Below are positions 41,428-50,976 of a stretch of 64,000 nt of DNA, piece by piece. This stretch comes from Nocardioides abyssi. GTDB lineage: Bacteria > Actinomycetota > Actinomycetes > Propionibacteriales > Nocardioidaceae. Under the pieces are notes generated by a model that was given only the letters and a program-made list of their open reading frames with translations, made no database searches and had not been told where the DNA came from. A program made the translations under genes and the position numbers. How positions within the stretch are numbered: position 1 is the first letter of the stretch; the number at the start of each line of letters is the position of its first letter. Location of the stretch: contig NZ_JAUHJR010000004.1 in assembly GCF_030412915.1 (NCBI RefSeq), positions 248,001 through 312,000 of the forward strand. The letters are read 5' to 3'.

Positions 41428-42687
41428 TCAGCCCACCTTGAAGTACGCGCGGGTGTGCTCGAGGCCCTCCACCAGGGCGTCGATCTCCGCGGGGGTCGTG
41501 TAGAGGTACGACGACATCCGGGTCGAGCTCTGCACGCCGAAGCGCGCGTGCGCCGGCTTCGCGCAGTGGTGGCCTGCGCGCACGGCGACGCCGCGGGAGT
41601 CGAGCACCTGGGCGATGTCGTGGGGGTGCACGCCGTCCATCTCGAACGCCACCGCTCCCCCGCGCCGGGTGGCGTCGAGCGGGCCCATCACGCGCAGGCC
41701 GGGGATCGTGGCAAGCCCCTCCAGGGCGTACGCCGTGATCGCCTGCTCGTGGCGGTGGATGTTGTCCATGCCGACGGCCGCGAGGTACTCCAGCGCGGCG
41801 CCGAGCCCGACGGCCTCGACGATCGGCGGGGTGCCGGCCTCGAAGCGGTGCGGGATGCCGGCGTACGTCGACCGCTCCATGCGGACGGTCTCGATCATCT
41901 CCCCGCCCCCGAGGAACGGCGGCAGCTGCTCCAGCAGCGACCGCTTGCCCCACAGCACGCCGATGCCGGTCGGGCCGACGACCTTGTGGCCGGTGAAGAC
42001 CAGCACGTCGGCGTCGACCTCGGTGACGTCGACCGGCAGCTGGGGCGCGGCCTGGGAGGCGTCGACCACGACGATCGCGCCGACCTCGTGGGCGCGCCGC
42101 GCGATCTCGGTGACCGGGTTGATCGTGCCGAGCATGTTCGAGACCCAGGTCAGCGAGACGACCTTGGTCCGCTCGGTGATCAGGGAGTCGATGTCGGAGA
42201 GGTCCAGCTCGCCGTCGTCGGTCAGGCCGAACCACCGCAGGGTGGCGCCCTTGCGCTCGGTGAGCAGCTGCCACGGCACGATGTTGGAGTGGTGCTCCAT
42301 CTCGGTGATGACGACCTCGTCGCCCTCGCCGATCGCCAGGTCACCGGTGGCCCACGCGAGCGTGTTGGCGACCAGGTTGAGCGCCTCGGAGGCGTTCTTG
42401 GTGAAGACCACCTCGTCGCGGCTCGGGGCGCCGATGAACCGCGCGACGACGTCGCGCGCGTTCTCGAACGCCTCGGAGGACTCCGCCCCGAGCTGGTGCA
42501 TGGCGCGTGCGACGTTCGCGTTGTGCCGCTCGAGGTGGTCGACCATCGCGTCGATCACGCACTGCGGCTTCTGCGAGGTGTTCGCGCTGTCGAGGTATAC
42601 CAGCGGCAACCCGCCCGCGAGCGTGCGCTCGAGGATCGGGAAGTCCTTGCGGATGACCTCCAGCTCGGGGAGGAGACCGGGCAGCAC
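41428..42687 (-). CDS. sufS: Cysteine desulfurase SufS (PLP-dependent, class II)
   Basis: A 419-residue aminotransferase-fold desulfurase. VFTGHKVVGPTGIGVLWGK contains the PLP lysine. VRAGHHCAKPAHARFG holds the catalytic Cys with the class-II RAGHHC motif. VVVDASQAAPQLPVDV carries the PLP Asp. It removes sulfur from cysteine and passes it to SufU. The GTG at 42687 is 2 bases after the sufC stop. Confidence 0.94.
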   Translation of the reverse strand: MLPGLLPELEVIRKDFPILERTLAGGLPLVYLDSANTSQKPQCVIDAMVDHLERHNANVARAMHQLGAESSEAFENARDVVARFIGAPSRDEVVFTKNASEALNLVANTLAWATGDLAIGEGDEVVITEMEHHSNIVPWQLLTERKGATLRWFGLTDDGELDLSDIDSLITERTKVVSLTWVSNMLGTINPVTEIARRAHEVGAIVVVDASQAAPQLPVDVTEVDADVLVFTGHKVVGPTGIGVLWGKRSLLEQLPPFLGGGEMIETVRMERSTYAGIPHRFEAGTPPIVEAVGLGAALEYLAAVGMDNIHRHEQAITAYALEGLATIPGLRVMGPLDATRRGGAVAFEMDGVHPHDIAQVLDSRGVAVRAGHHCAKPAHARFGVQSSTRMSSYLYTTPAEIDALVEGLEHTRAYFKVG

Positions 42688-42689
42688 GA

Positions 42690-43448
42690 TCAGACCTGGG
42701 CCTTCAGGAACCGGTCGTAGCCGTTGGCCTCGAGCTCGTCGGCCAGCTCGGGGCCGCCGGACTCGGCGACCCGGCCGTCGACGAAGACGTGGACGCGGTC
42801 GGGCTCGATGTAGCGCAGGATGCGGGTGTAGTGCGTGATGAGCAGGACGCCCTTGCCCTCCTGGCCGCGGAAGCGGTTGACGCCCTCGGAGACGACCTTG
42901 AGCGCGTCGATGTCGAGGCCGGAGTCGGTCTCGTCGAGGATCGCGACCTTGGGGTCGAGCAGCTCGAGCTGGGCGATCTCGTGGCGCTTCTTCTCGCCGC
43001 CGGAGAAGCCCTCGTTGACCGAGCGCTGGGAGAAGGTCGAGTCGAGGTTGAGCCGGTCCAGGGCGCCGTTGACGTCCTTGACCCAGGTGCGCAGCTTGGG
43101 CGCCTCGCCGTCGATGGCGGTCTTGGCGGTGCGCAGGAAGTTCGCGACCGAGACGCCGGGGACCTCGACGGGGTACTGCATCGCGAGGAACAGGCCGGCG
43201 CGGGCGCGCTCGTCGACCGACATCGACAGCACGTCCTCGCCGTCGAGGGTGACGCTGCCGCCGGTGATCGTGTACTTCGGGTGGCCCGCGATCGAGTAGG
43301 CCAGGGTCGACTTGCCGGACCCGTTGGGGCCCATGATCGCGTGGGTCTCGCCCGACGCGATGGTCAGCGTGACGCCCTTGAGGATCTCCTTGGGACCGTC
43401 CTCGGTGTCCACGGACACCTGCAGGTCCTTGATGACGAGCTCGCTCAT
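42690..43448 (-). CDS. sufC: Fe-S assembly ATPase SufC
   Basis: A 252-residue ABC ATPase of the SUF scaffold. GPNGSGKST is Walker A, NEGFSGGEKKRHEIAQL contains the SufC-type signature (SGGEKKR), and VAILDETDSGLDIDALKVV is the SufC-specific DETDSGLD Walker B. It powers the SufBCD scaffold on which the cluster is built. The ATG overlaps the Rieske gene stop by 4 bases. Confidence 0.95.
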   Translation of the reverse strand: MSELVIKDLQVSVDTEDGPKEILKGVTLTIASGETHAIMGPNGSGKSTLAYSIAGHPKYTITGGSVTLDGEDVLSMSVDERARAGLFLAMQYPVEVPGVSVANFLRTAKTAIDGEAPKLRTWVKDVNGALDRLNLDSTFSQRSVNEGFSGGEKKRHEIAQLELLDPKVAILDETDSGLDIDALKVVSEGVNRFRGQEGKGVLLITHYTRILRYIEPDRVHVFVDGRVAESGGPELADELEANGYDRFLKAQV

Positions 43449-43792
43449 GAGGGGGTGACTCCGTTCAGGGTGGTGGTGGTGTCGACGTAGACGCTCGGTC
43501 CGTCGGGGCCCTCGCGGACCTCCACGGGGAAGGTCGCGACGGGTTCGGTGGCCGGGAGGCCGGTGGGCTTGCCGCTGCGCAGGTCGAAGCGCGAGCCGTG
43601 CAGCCAGCACTCGACCGTGCAGTCCGCGACCTCGCCCTCGCTGAGGGAGACGGCCGCGTGGGAGCAGAGGTCCTGCAACGCGAAGACGTCGTCGCCGTCG
43701 CGGGCGACCGCGACGTCGTACGCCCCGACGGTGACGGCCAGCGCCTCGTCGGTGGGGACGTCGCTCAGCGCGCAGGCCCGCTCGAAGGTCAC
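43445..43792 (-). CDS. Rieske-type ferredoxin in the suf operon
   Basis: A 115-residue soluble Rieske protein. LCSHAAVSLSEGEVADCTVECWLHGSRFDLRSG contains the C-x-H and C-x2-H ligands of the [2Fe-2S] cluster. Size and sequence match ferredoxin subunits of dioxygenase-like systems. In several actinobacteria one such gene sits between sufD and sufC, so it is likely an electron donor for cluster assembly or repair, but its exact role is not established. It overlaps sufD by 4 bases and sufC by 4 bases. Confidence 0.9.
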   Translation of the reverse strand: MTFERACALSDVPTDEALAVTVGAYDVAVARDGDDVFALQDLCSHAAVSLSEGEVADCTVECWLHGSRFDLRSGKPTGLPATEPVATFPVEVREGPDGPSVYVDTTTTLNGVTPS

Positions 43793-45015
43793 GAGGCCCC
43801 CGCCGGGGCGAGCTCGTCGAGCACGTTCTTGGCCAGCTCGGCCTCGACCGTCGCGGTCAGCTGCTCCTCCAGCGAGGGGATGCCGACCTTGCGGATGAGG
43901 TCCTGGAAGAACCCGTGCAGCACCAGGCGACGCGCCTCGGCGTCGGATATGCCGCGCGCGCGCAGGTAGAACAGCTGCTCGTCGTCGAACCGGGCGGTCG
44001 CCGACGCGTGGCCCGCGCCCTCGATCTCGCCGGTCTCGATCTCCAGGTTCGGCACCGAGTCGGCCTGGCAGCCGTCGGTGAGCACGAGGTTGCGGTTCTC
44101 CTCGTAGGTCTCGATGCCCTCCGCGACCTTGCGGATGAGCACGTTGCCGATCCAGACCGTGCGCGCGCCCTGGCCCTGCAGCGCGCCCTTGTAGACGACG
44201 TTGGACTTCGTCCGCGGCTGGTTGTGGTCGGCGAAGAGCCGGTGCTCGAGGTGCTGGCCGGCGTCGGCGAAGTACAGGCCGAGCAGCTCGGCCTCGCCGC
44301 CGGGGCCGTCGTACTGGACGTTGGCGTGCATCCGCACCACGTCGCCGCCGAAGCTCACCGAGGTGTGCTTGACGCTGGCGTCGCGGCCCACGCGGATCGC
44401 GTCGCGGCCCAGGTGGACGGCGTCGTCGGCCCAGTCCTGCAGCGAGACCATGTTGAGCTCCGCGCCGTCCCCGACCACGACGGTCGTGGTGGCGGCGTAC
44501 CGGGCCGAGCCGGTGTGTCGCAGCACGATCGTGGCCTTGGAGAAGCGGCCCAGGCGCACCACGACGTGGCCCCAGACCAGGTCCTCGGCGTCCTCGCCGG
44601 TCAGCGTCACGACGACCGGCTCGGTGCTGTCGAGCTCCAGGTCGGCCGGCACGTCGAGCAGCACCGCGCCGCCGGCGTTGGCGACGGCCAGCGCGGACGG
44701 GCGGTCGTTCGGCGCGAGCTCGCCGATCTCGCGCGCCTGCTCGGCGGTGATCTCGGTCAGCGTCACGCCCTCGGGCAGCGTCGCCTCGCGGCGCAGCTGC
44801 TTGTCGGACGCCTCGCCGTCGAGGATCCCGCGCAGCCGCTTGAGCGGCGTGAAGCGCCAGACCTCCTCGCGCCCGGTCGGGACCGGGTGGTCGGCGAGGT
44901 CGTACGACGGCGGCGGGTTGAGGTGGGACTCCACCCGGCCCTGCTCGAGCGCGCTCGCGACGCTGTCGCGAGCGGTGTCGAGCCCGGTGCCGGGATCGGT
45001 GTCAGTCACGGTCAC
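43789..45015 (-). CDS. sufD: Fe-S cluster scaffold subunit SufD
   Basis: A 408-residue SufD. The N-terminal ~130 residues are helical and variable. The core beta-helix carries VVRMHANVQYDGPGGEAELLGLYFADAGQHLEHRL and NVVYKGALQGQGARTVWIGNVLIR, the family's conserved region, ending with EIETGEIEGAGHASATARFDDEQLFYLRARGIS and ARRLVLHGFFQDLI. It pairs with SufB and SufC in the scaffold complex. The gene starts 45 bases after sufB. Confidence 0.93.
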   Translation of the reverse strand: MTVTDTDPGTGLDTARDSVASALEQGRVESHLNPPPSYDLADHPVPTGREEVWRFTPLKRLRGILDGEASDKQLRREATLPEGVTLTEITAEQAREIGELAPNDRPSALAVANAGGAVLLDVPADLELDSTEPVVVTLTGEDAEDLVWGHVVVRLGRFSKATIVLRHTGSARYAATTTVVVGDGAELNMVSLQDWADDAVHLGRDAIRVGRDASVKHTSVSFGGDVVRMHANVQYDGPGGEAELLGLYFADAGQHLEHRLFADHNQPRTKSNVVYKGALQGQGARTVWIGNVLIRKVAEGIETYEENRNLVLTDGCQADSVPNLEIETGEIEGAGHASATARFDDEQLFYLRARGISDAEARRLVLHGFFQDLIRKVGIPSLEEQLTATVEAELAKNVLDELAPAGAS

Positions 45016-45060
45016 TACGAAAGTCTTCCTTGGTTCGGCGGTGAGGGACGGGGACGGCGG

Positions 45061-46479
45061 TCAGCCGACCGCGCCCTCCATCTGCAGCTCGATGAGGCGG
45101 TTGAGCTCGAGGGCGTACTCCATCGGGAGCTCCTTGGCGATCGGCTCGACGAAGCCGCGGACGATCATCGCCATCGCCTCGTCCTCCTCCATGCCTCGCG
45201 ACATGAGGTAGAAGAGCTGGTCGTCGGAGACCTTCGAGACGCTCGCCTCGTGACCCATGGACACGTCGTCCTCGCGGATGTCGACGTAGGGGTAGGTGTC
45301 GCTGCGGCTGATCTGGTCGACCAGCAGCGCGTCGCACAGCACGTTGGACTTCGAACCGTAGGCACCTTCGTTGACCTGGATCAGGCCGCGGTACGACGTC
45401 CGGCCACCGCCGCGGGCCACCGACTTGCTCAGGATCGAGCTGGAGGTGTGCGGAGCGGCGTGGACCATCTTGGCGCCGGCGTCCTGGTGCTGGCCCTCGC
45501 CGGCGAACGCGATCGAGAGCGTCTCGCCCTTGGCGTGCTCGCCCATGAGGTAGACGGCCGGGTACTTCATCGTCACCTTGGAGCCGATGTTGCCGTCGAC
45601 CCACTCCATCGTCGCGCCGGCCTCGCAGGTCGCGCGCTTGGTGACGAGGTTGTAGACGTTGTTCGACCAGTTCTGGATCGTCGTGTAGCGGACGCGGGCG
45701 CCCTTCTTCACGATGATCTCGACGACCGCGGAGTGCAGCGAGTCCGAGGAGTAGATCGGCGCCGTGCAGCCCTCGACGTAGTGCACGTAGGAGTCCTCGT
45801 CGGCGATGATCAGCGTCCGCTCGAACTGGCCCATGTTCTCGGTGTTGATCCGGAAGTAGGCCTGGAGCGGGATGTCGACGTGGACGCCCTTGGGCACGTA
45901 GATGAACGAGCCGCCCGACCACACCGCGGTGTTCAGGGCGGAGAACTTGTTGTCACCGACGGGGATGACGGTGCCGAAGTACTCCTTGAACAGCTCGGGC
46001 TGCTCCTTGAGCGCGGTGTCGGTGTCGAGGAAGAGCACGCCCTGCGCCTCGAGGTCCTCGCGGATCGAGTGGTAGACGACCTCGGACTCGTACTGCGCGG
46101 CGACACCGGAGACCAGGCGCTGCTTCTCCGCCTCGGGGATGCCGAGCTTGTCGTAGGTGTTCTTGATGTCCTCGGGGAGGTCGTCCCAGGTCGCGGCCTG
46201 CTTCTCGCTGGACCGGACGAAGTACTTGATGTTGTCGAAGTCGATCGCGCCGAGGTCGGAGCCCCAGGTCGGCATCGGCTTGCGGTCGAAGAGCTTCAGG
46301 CCCTTCAGGCGCAGGTCGAGCATCCACTGCGGCTCGCTCTTCTTCGACGAGATGTCGCGGACGACGTCCTCGTTCAGACCGCGCTTGGCGGTGGCGCCGG
46401 CGGTGTCCGGGTCGGCCCAGCCGAACTCGTAGCGGCCGATGCCCTTGAGCTCGGGGTTGAGCTCCTCGATGGAGGTCAT
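45061..46479 (-). CDS. sufB: Fe-S cluster scaffold subunit SufB
   Basis: A 472-residue SufB. Typical stretches are [26 protein letters not shown] near the N terminus, [34 protein letters not shown] in the middle (with the Cys of the sulfur-accepting site), and [31 protein letters not shown] at the end. It has no intein. It is the first structural gene after sufR, with GGGAG about 10 bases before the ATG at 46479. Confidence 0.95.
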   Translation of the reverse strand: MTSIEELNPELKGIGRYEFGWADPDTAGATAKRGLNEDVVRDISSKKSEPQWMLDLRLKGLKLFDRKPMPTWGSDLGAIDFDNIKYFVRSSEKQAATWDDLPEDIKNTYDKLGIPEAEKQRLVSGVAAQYESEVVYHSIREDLEAQGVLFLDTDTALKEQPELFKEYFGTVIPVGDNKFSALNTAVWSGGSFIYVPKGVHVDIPLQAYFRINTENMGQFERTLIIADEDSYVHYVEGCTAPIYSSDSLHSAVVEIIVKKGARVRYTTIQNWSNNVYNLVTKRATCEAGATMEWVDGNIGSKVTMKYPAVYLMGEHAKGETLSIAFAGEGQHQDAGAKMVHAAPHTSSSILSKSVARGGGRTSYRGLIQVNEGAYGSKSNVLCDALLVDQISRSDTYPYVDIREDDVSMGHEASVSKVSDDQLFYLMSRGMEEDEAMAMIVRGFVEPIAKELPMEYALELNRLIELQMEGAVG

Positions 46480-46486
46480 GGGTGAC

Positions 46487-47239
46487 CTACTCCCTTTCCT
46501 GGACGGACGTGCTCGGGGTCGTGCTCGTCGTGGTGCTCGTCGTGGTTGCCGTGCTGCCAGCTGTGCTGCTCGCCGTGCTGGGTGCTGCGACCGTGGGGAT
46601 GCAGGTGGTGCACACCCCGTCGCCGTGGGCGATGGTCGCCAGCCGCTGCACGTGGCTGCCGAGCACGGACGCGAACGCCTCGGTCTCGGCCTCGCACAGC
46701 TGGGGGAACTCGTGCGCGACGTGGCTGACGGGGCAGTGCTGCTGGCACAACTGCTCCCCCACCGGCAGGTCACGCACGGCGGCGGCGTAGCCCTCGTCGG
46801 TCAGGACGCGGGCCAGTGCCTCCACCGGGCTGAGCTCCGGGTGCTGCTCGGCAACCTCGCCGAACCTCTCCTGGATGAACGCCACCCGGCGGCCCGCGAA
46901 TTCCCGGACGGCCTTCTCGCCGCCGGTCTCGCGCAGGAACCGCAGCGCCTGCACGGCGAGGTCGTCGTACTGCTGGTCGAAGCTGTCGCGGCCGACCGAG
47001 GTCAGCGCGAACACCTTCGCCGGACGACCGCGCCCGCGCACCGCGGTGCTGCGCGGCTCGCGGGCCTCGACGGCGCCCTCCTCGACCAGCTGGTCGAGGT
47101 GCCGGCGAACGGCGGCGGGCGTCAGCGCGAGGCGCTCGGCGAGCGCCGCGGCGGTCGAGGGACCGTTGTCGAGGATCGACCGGGCGACGCGCTGGCGCGT
47201 CGGCTGGTCACCGCCCGGACGGGCTTCCTCGAATTCCAC
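46487..47239 (-). CDS. sufR: SufR iron-sulfur-sensing transcriptional repressor (3' end uncertain)
   Basis: An ArsR/DeoR-like winged helix (residues about 16-80, [13 protein letters not shown] recognition region) plus an Fe-S-binding C-terminal half with Cys165, Cys169 (LCQQHCP), Cys182, Cys210 and Cys213. It should repress suf when the cluster is loaded. As read, the protein is 250 residues and ends in a Ser/Thr-rich tail ([11 protein letters not shown]) with fairly poor codon bias. Another frame across the same bases gives a His-rich tail ([20 protein letters not shown]) ending at 46476 with an ATGA overlap onto sufB. A single missing base at the G run 46595-46598 would connect them. The GTG at 47239 has an ACAC-N2-GTGT palindrome just upstream (47241-47250). 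Confidence 0.82.
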   Translation of the reverse strand: MEFEEARPGGDQPTRQRVARSILDNGPSTAAALAERLALTPAAVRRHLDQLVEEGAVEAREPRSTAVRGRGRPAKVFALTSVGRDSFDQQYDDLAVQALRFLRETGGEKAVREFAGRRVAFIQERFGEVAEQHPELSPVEALARVLTDEGYAAAVRDLPVGEQLCQQHCPVSHVAHEFPQLCEAETEAFASVLGSHVQRLATIAHGDGVCTTCIPTVAAPSTASSTAGSTATTTSTTTSTTPSTSVQERE

Positions 47240-47287
47240 TACACCAGTGTGACGTTAATGCGGTGACGCCTTCAAGGAAGGCTCGCC

Positions 47288-47704
47288 TTACCTGCTCGCG
47301 GCACCTGCGGAGGCACGTCCCGGTGCGGTGCGGCGCAGCCAGGCCAGGCCGGCCACGGGCAGCACCAGCGGCAGGAAGCCGTAGCCCTGGCCGAAGTGGG
47401 ACCAGACCGTCCGGTCCGGGAAGAGGTCGGTCGCGACGTAGGACAGCGTGCCGACGACCAGCACGCCGGCGGCCTCCACCAGCACCGCGACGAGCGCCGC
47501 CCACCAGCCCCGGCGTCCACCGACCAGCAGGCACGAGGTCGCCGCGAGGTAGACCAGCGCCGCGAGGAGCGAGAGGGAGTACGCCAGCGGCGCACGGTCG
47601 GCCTGCGTGCCCAGCTGCACCAGCGAGCGACCGGTCGCGGCGACCGCGAAGACGGCGTACACCGCCACCAGCACGCGGCCCGGGCCGCTGGAGAGCTCAC
47701 GCAC
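47288..47704 (-). CDS. Small membrane protein, four helices
   Basis: A 138-residue hypothetical membrane protein. Hydrophobic segments are near residues 8-28, 40-62, 68-90 and 108-125 (LVAVYAVFAVAATGRSLVQL, ALVYLAATSCLLVGG, LVAVLVEAAGVLVVGTLSYVA, PLVLPVAGLAWL). There is no recognised family motif. It overlaps the preceding membrane protein gene by 8 bases on the same strand, so the two are co-expressed and may form a complex. The 48-base gap to sufR carries a likely sufR promoter. Confidence 0.65.
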   Translation of the reverse strand: MRELSSGPGRVLVAVYAVFAVAATGRSLVQLGTQADRAPLAYSLSLLAALVYLAATSCLLVGGRRGWWAALVAVLVEAAGVLVVGTLSYVATDLFPDRTVWSHFGQGYGFLPLVLPVAGLAWLRRTAPGRASAGAASR

Positions 47705-48059
47705 CGGCGGTCCACAGGGTCTGCAGGCGCACCTGGAGGGCGACGACGGTCAGCAGCGCAACCAGGAGGACGGCCGTGCCCGCGCGGGTCCGCTCGGCCA
47801 GCGACCAGAACGCGCCGATCGGCAGCACCAGCACGATCGACCACAGGTAGCTGGCGAAGGTGACCCCGGAGATCTCGCGGTCGGTGCCCGCCAGCGCCAC
47901 GCTCCCGACGACCGCCTGGACCAGCAGCAGCACCTCGGCCACCGCGAGCGCGGCGAACGTCGGGTCGCCGGCCGTCTCGTCGCGCACCAGGTGGACGACG
48001 ACCATCACCATGGCGACCACCGACGTGGCCAGCACGAGCCAGAGGAGCACCGCGTTCAC
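47697..48059 (-). CDS. Small membrane protein, four helices (partner)
   Basis: A 120-residue hypothetical membrane protein with hydrophobic segments near residues 4-24, 37-57, 68-84 and 93-112 (LWLVLATSVVAMVMVVVHLV, AVAEVLLLVQAVVGSVALAG and later). It starts with a GTG at 48059, 7 bases after a TAGGGT box (minus strand), so initiation is likely leaderless. The divergent ABC ATPase gene starts 62 bases away. No function can be assigned. Confidence 0.65.
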   Translation of the reverse strand: MNAVLLWLVLATSVVAMVMVVVHLVRDETAGDPTFAALAVAEVLLLVQAVVGSVALAGTDREISGVTFASYLWSIVLVLPIGAFWSLAERTRAGTAVLLVALLTVVALQVRLQTLWTAGA

Positions 48060-48121
48060 GACCCGAACCCTAGGTCCTGCCCGCCCGGCCCCGGTCGCCG
48101 GACGTTTCCTAGACTGGGGTG

Positions 48122-49056
<935 letters not shown>

Positions 49057-49060
<4 letters not shown>

Positions 49061-49833
49061 GCGCCACCGACTGGACCCCGCGCCCCGGCGGCGCGCCCTG
49101 GCTGAGCCAGGTCCGCGCGCAGGCGTCGATGGAGGCGCGGCTGATGCTGCGCAATGGCGAGCAGCTGCTGCTGGCCGTCGTCATCCCCGTCATCGTGCTC
49201 GTCGGTGCGGTCAAGGGCGCCGACCGCGTCGACCTCGACCTCACCGGCCGCGCCATCGACGTCTTCACCCCGGGCGTCCTCGCCCTGGCGGTCATGTCGA
49301 CCGCGTTCACGTCGCTGGCGATCGCCACCGGTTTCGAGCGGCGGTACGGCGTCATCAAGCGGCTCGGCAGCTCCCCGCTGCCCCGGTCCGGGCTGCTCGC
49401 CGGCAAGGTCGGCGCGCTCGTCGCCGTCGAGGCGCTCCAGGTCGTGGTCATCTCCGTCGCCGCGCTGGCGATGGGCTGGGAGCCGGCCGGTGGCCCTGGG
49501 GCCGTCGCGGGCGTGCTGCTCGCGGTGGTGCTGGGCACCGCGGCGTTCGCCGCGCTCGGCCTGTTCCTCGCCGGGTCGCTGCGCGCGGAGGCGACCCTGG
49601 CCGCCGCCAACCTGGTCTACCTGCTGCTCATGGCCGGCGGCGCCGTCGTGCTGCCGGCGTCGGCGTACGGCTCGTTCGGCGAGGTCGTGCGGTGGCTGCC
49701 GTCGGGCGCCCTCGGCGGCGCCATGCGCGACGCGCTCGTCGACGGCGTCGTCGCGCCCGTGGCGCTCCTCACCCTGCTCGGGTGGGCGGTGGTCGGCACG
49801 GTGCTGACCGCTCGGACGTTCAAGTGGGAGTGA
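49057..49833 (+). CDS. ABC-2 type permease
   Basis: A 258-residue membrane protein with about six helices (LLLAVVIPVIVLVGAVKGAD; FTPGVLALAVMSTAFTSLA; VGALVAVEALQVVVISVAA and others). The cytoplasmic GFERRYGVIKRLGSSPLPRS loop is the EAA-like contact region of ABC-2 exporters. It works with the ATPase encoded just upstream (overlap GTGA). A similar pair lies beside ctaA in Mycobacterium, so it may support heme or cytochrome assembly; this is inference from position. Confidence 0.87.
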
Positions 49834-49835
49834 GG

Positions 49836-50789
49836 ATGCGATCCGTGGGCCGGTTCACCGTGGAGGACGCCACCCGTTGGGTGCGGCCGATGGGCTGGGC
49901 GACCCTCGTCGCCAACTGCGTCCTGGTCGTCACCGGCGGTGCCGTGCGCCTGACCGGCTCGGGCCTCGGCTGCCCGACCTGGCCGCGCTGCACCGAGGAG
50001 TCCTACACGCCGCACGGCGAGCTGACGCTGCACGCGGCCATCGAGTTCGGCAACCGGATGCTGACCTTCGTGCTCGTGGCGATCGCGGTCGCGACGTTCC
50101 TCGTCGCGTGGCGCACGCGCCGCAGCGACCTGCTCAAGCTCTCGACGCTGCTGGCCTTCGGCATCCCCGCGCAGGCCGTCATCGGCGGCATCACCGTGCT
50201 CACCGACCTCAACCCGTGGGTCGTCTCGTTCCACCTGCTCTGCTCGCTGGCGATCATTGGGCTCTCGGTGCGGTTCCTGCAGGTCGCCGGCGCGCCCGTC
50301 GGCCCGGCCGCCCGCGGCGGGCTGGTCCCGCTCGCGTGGGCGACGTTCGCCGCCGGCTGGGCCGTGCTCTACATCGGCACCGTGGTCACCGGCTCCGGCC
50401 CGCACGCGGGCGACGAGGACTCCGTGCGCACGGGGCTCGACCCGCTCCAGGTCAGCCAGCTGCACGCCGACGCGGTCTTCCTGCTGCTCGGCCTGACCCT
50501 CGGCCTCCTGATCGCGCTGCGGGCCACCGGCGCCCCCCGCCAGGCCCAGCGCGCCGCGCTGGTCCTGCTCGGGGTCGAGCTGGGCCAGGGCACGATCGGC
50601 TTCGTGCAGTACTTCACCGACCTGCCCGTCGTGCTGGTCGGCTTCCACCTGCTCGGCGCCGCCCTCACCTCCGCCGCCCTCACCTGGGCCCTGCTGACCG
50701 TGCGCCACCCGCAGTCCGCCCGCCAGCGCCTCGTCCACGCCCTCGAGGACACCGACCCGCGCCTCCCGGAGCCCACGCTCCCCCGCTGA
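49836..50789 (+). CDS. ctaA: Heme A synthase (COX15/CtaA family)
   Basis: A 317-residue, eight-helix heme O hydroxylase. GGAVRLTGSGLGCPTWPRCTEES carries the extracytoplasmic Cys pair and conserved Glu region of the B. subtilis CtaA class, IEFGNRMLTF provides the first His-Glu ligand region in the membrane (HAAIEFGNR), and HADAVFLLLGLTL and GFHLLGAALT hold later His residues. It converts heme O, made by CtaB, to heme A for cytochrome c oxidase. It starts 3 bases after the ABC-2 permease gene. ctaB faces it across a repeat element. Confidence 0.93.
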   Translation: MRSVGRFTVEDATRWVRPMGWATLVANCVLVVTGGAVRLTGSGLGCPTWPRCTEESYTPHGELTLHAAIEFGNRMLTFVLVAIAVATFLVAWRTRRSDLLKLSTLLAFGIPAQAVIGGITVLTDLNPWVVSFHLLCSLAIIGLSVRFLQVAGAPVGPAARGGLVPLAWATFAAGWAVLYIGTVVTGSGPHAGDEDSVRTGLDPLQVSQLHADAVFLLLGLTLGLLIALRATGAPRQAQRAALVLLGVELGQGTIGFVQYFTDLPVVLVGFHLLGAALTSAALTWALLTVRHPQSARQRLVHALEDTDPRLPEPTLPR

Positions 50790-50800
50790 CCGCGCCCACC

Positions 50801-50969
50801 CGCTGGTCGAGCAGCGAGCCCTGGTGAGCGTCGCCGAGACCCTCACCGCTGGTCGAGCAGCGAGCCCTGGCGAGCGTCGTCGAGACCCGGTGACGTGCCC
50901 GACGCCCCGCGCCCGTCACCGGGTCTCGACGACGGTCGGCGCCGGCGCGCCCCCCTGCTCGACCAGCGG
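50801..50969. repeat. REP-like cluster with a 20-bp perfect stem, probable bidirectional terminator
   Basis: Two direct arms (50801-50841 and 50847-50888) begin GCTGGTCGAGCAGCGAGCC and end in CGAGACC. An inverted arm lies at 50921-50969. Bases 50876-50895 pair exactly with 50914-50933 (20 bp) around an 18-base loop. The element fills the gap between the convergent ctaA and ctaB genes. Confidence 0.85.
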
Positions 50970-50976
50970 AACGAGG

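Noticed and set aside
41600-42274. Open frame continuing upstream of sufT through sufU and sufS
   Set aside because: It is the shadow of sufS and sufU. The sufT start at 40978 overlaps sufU by ATGA and begins the normal protein.
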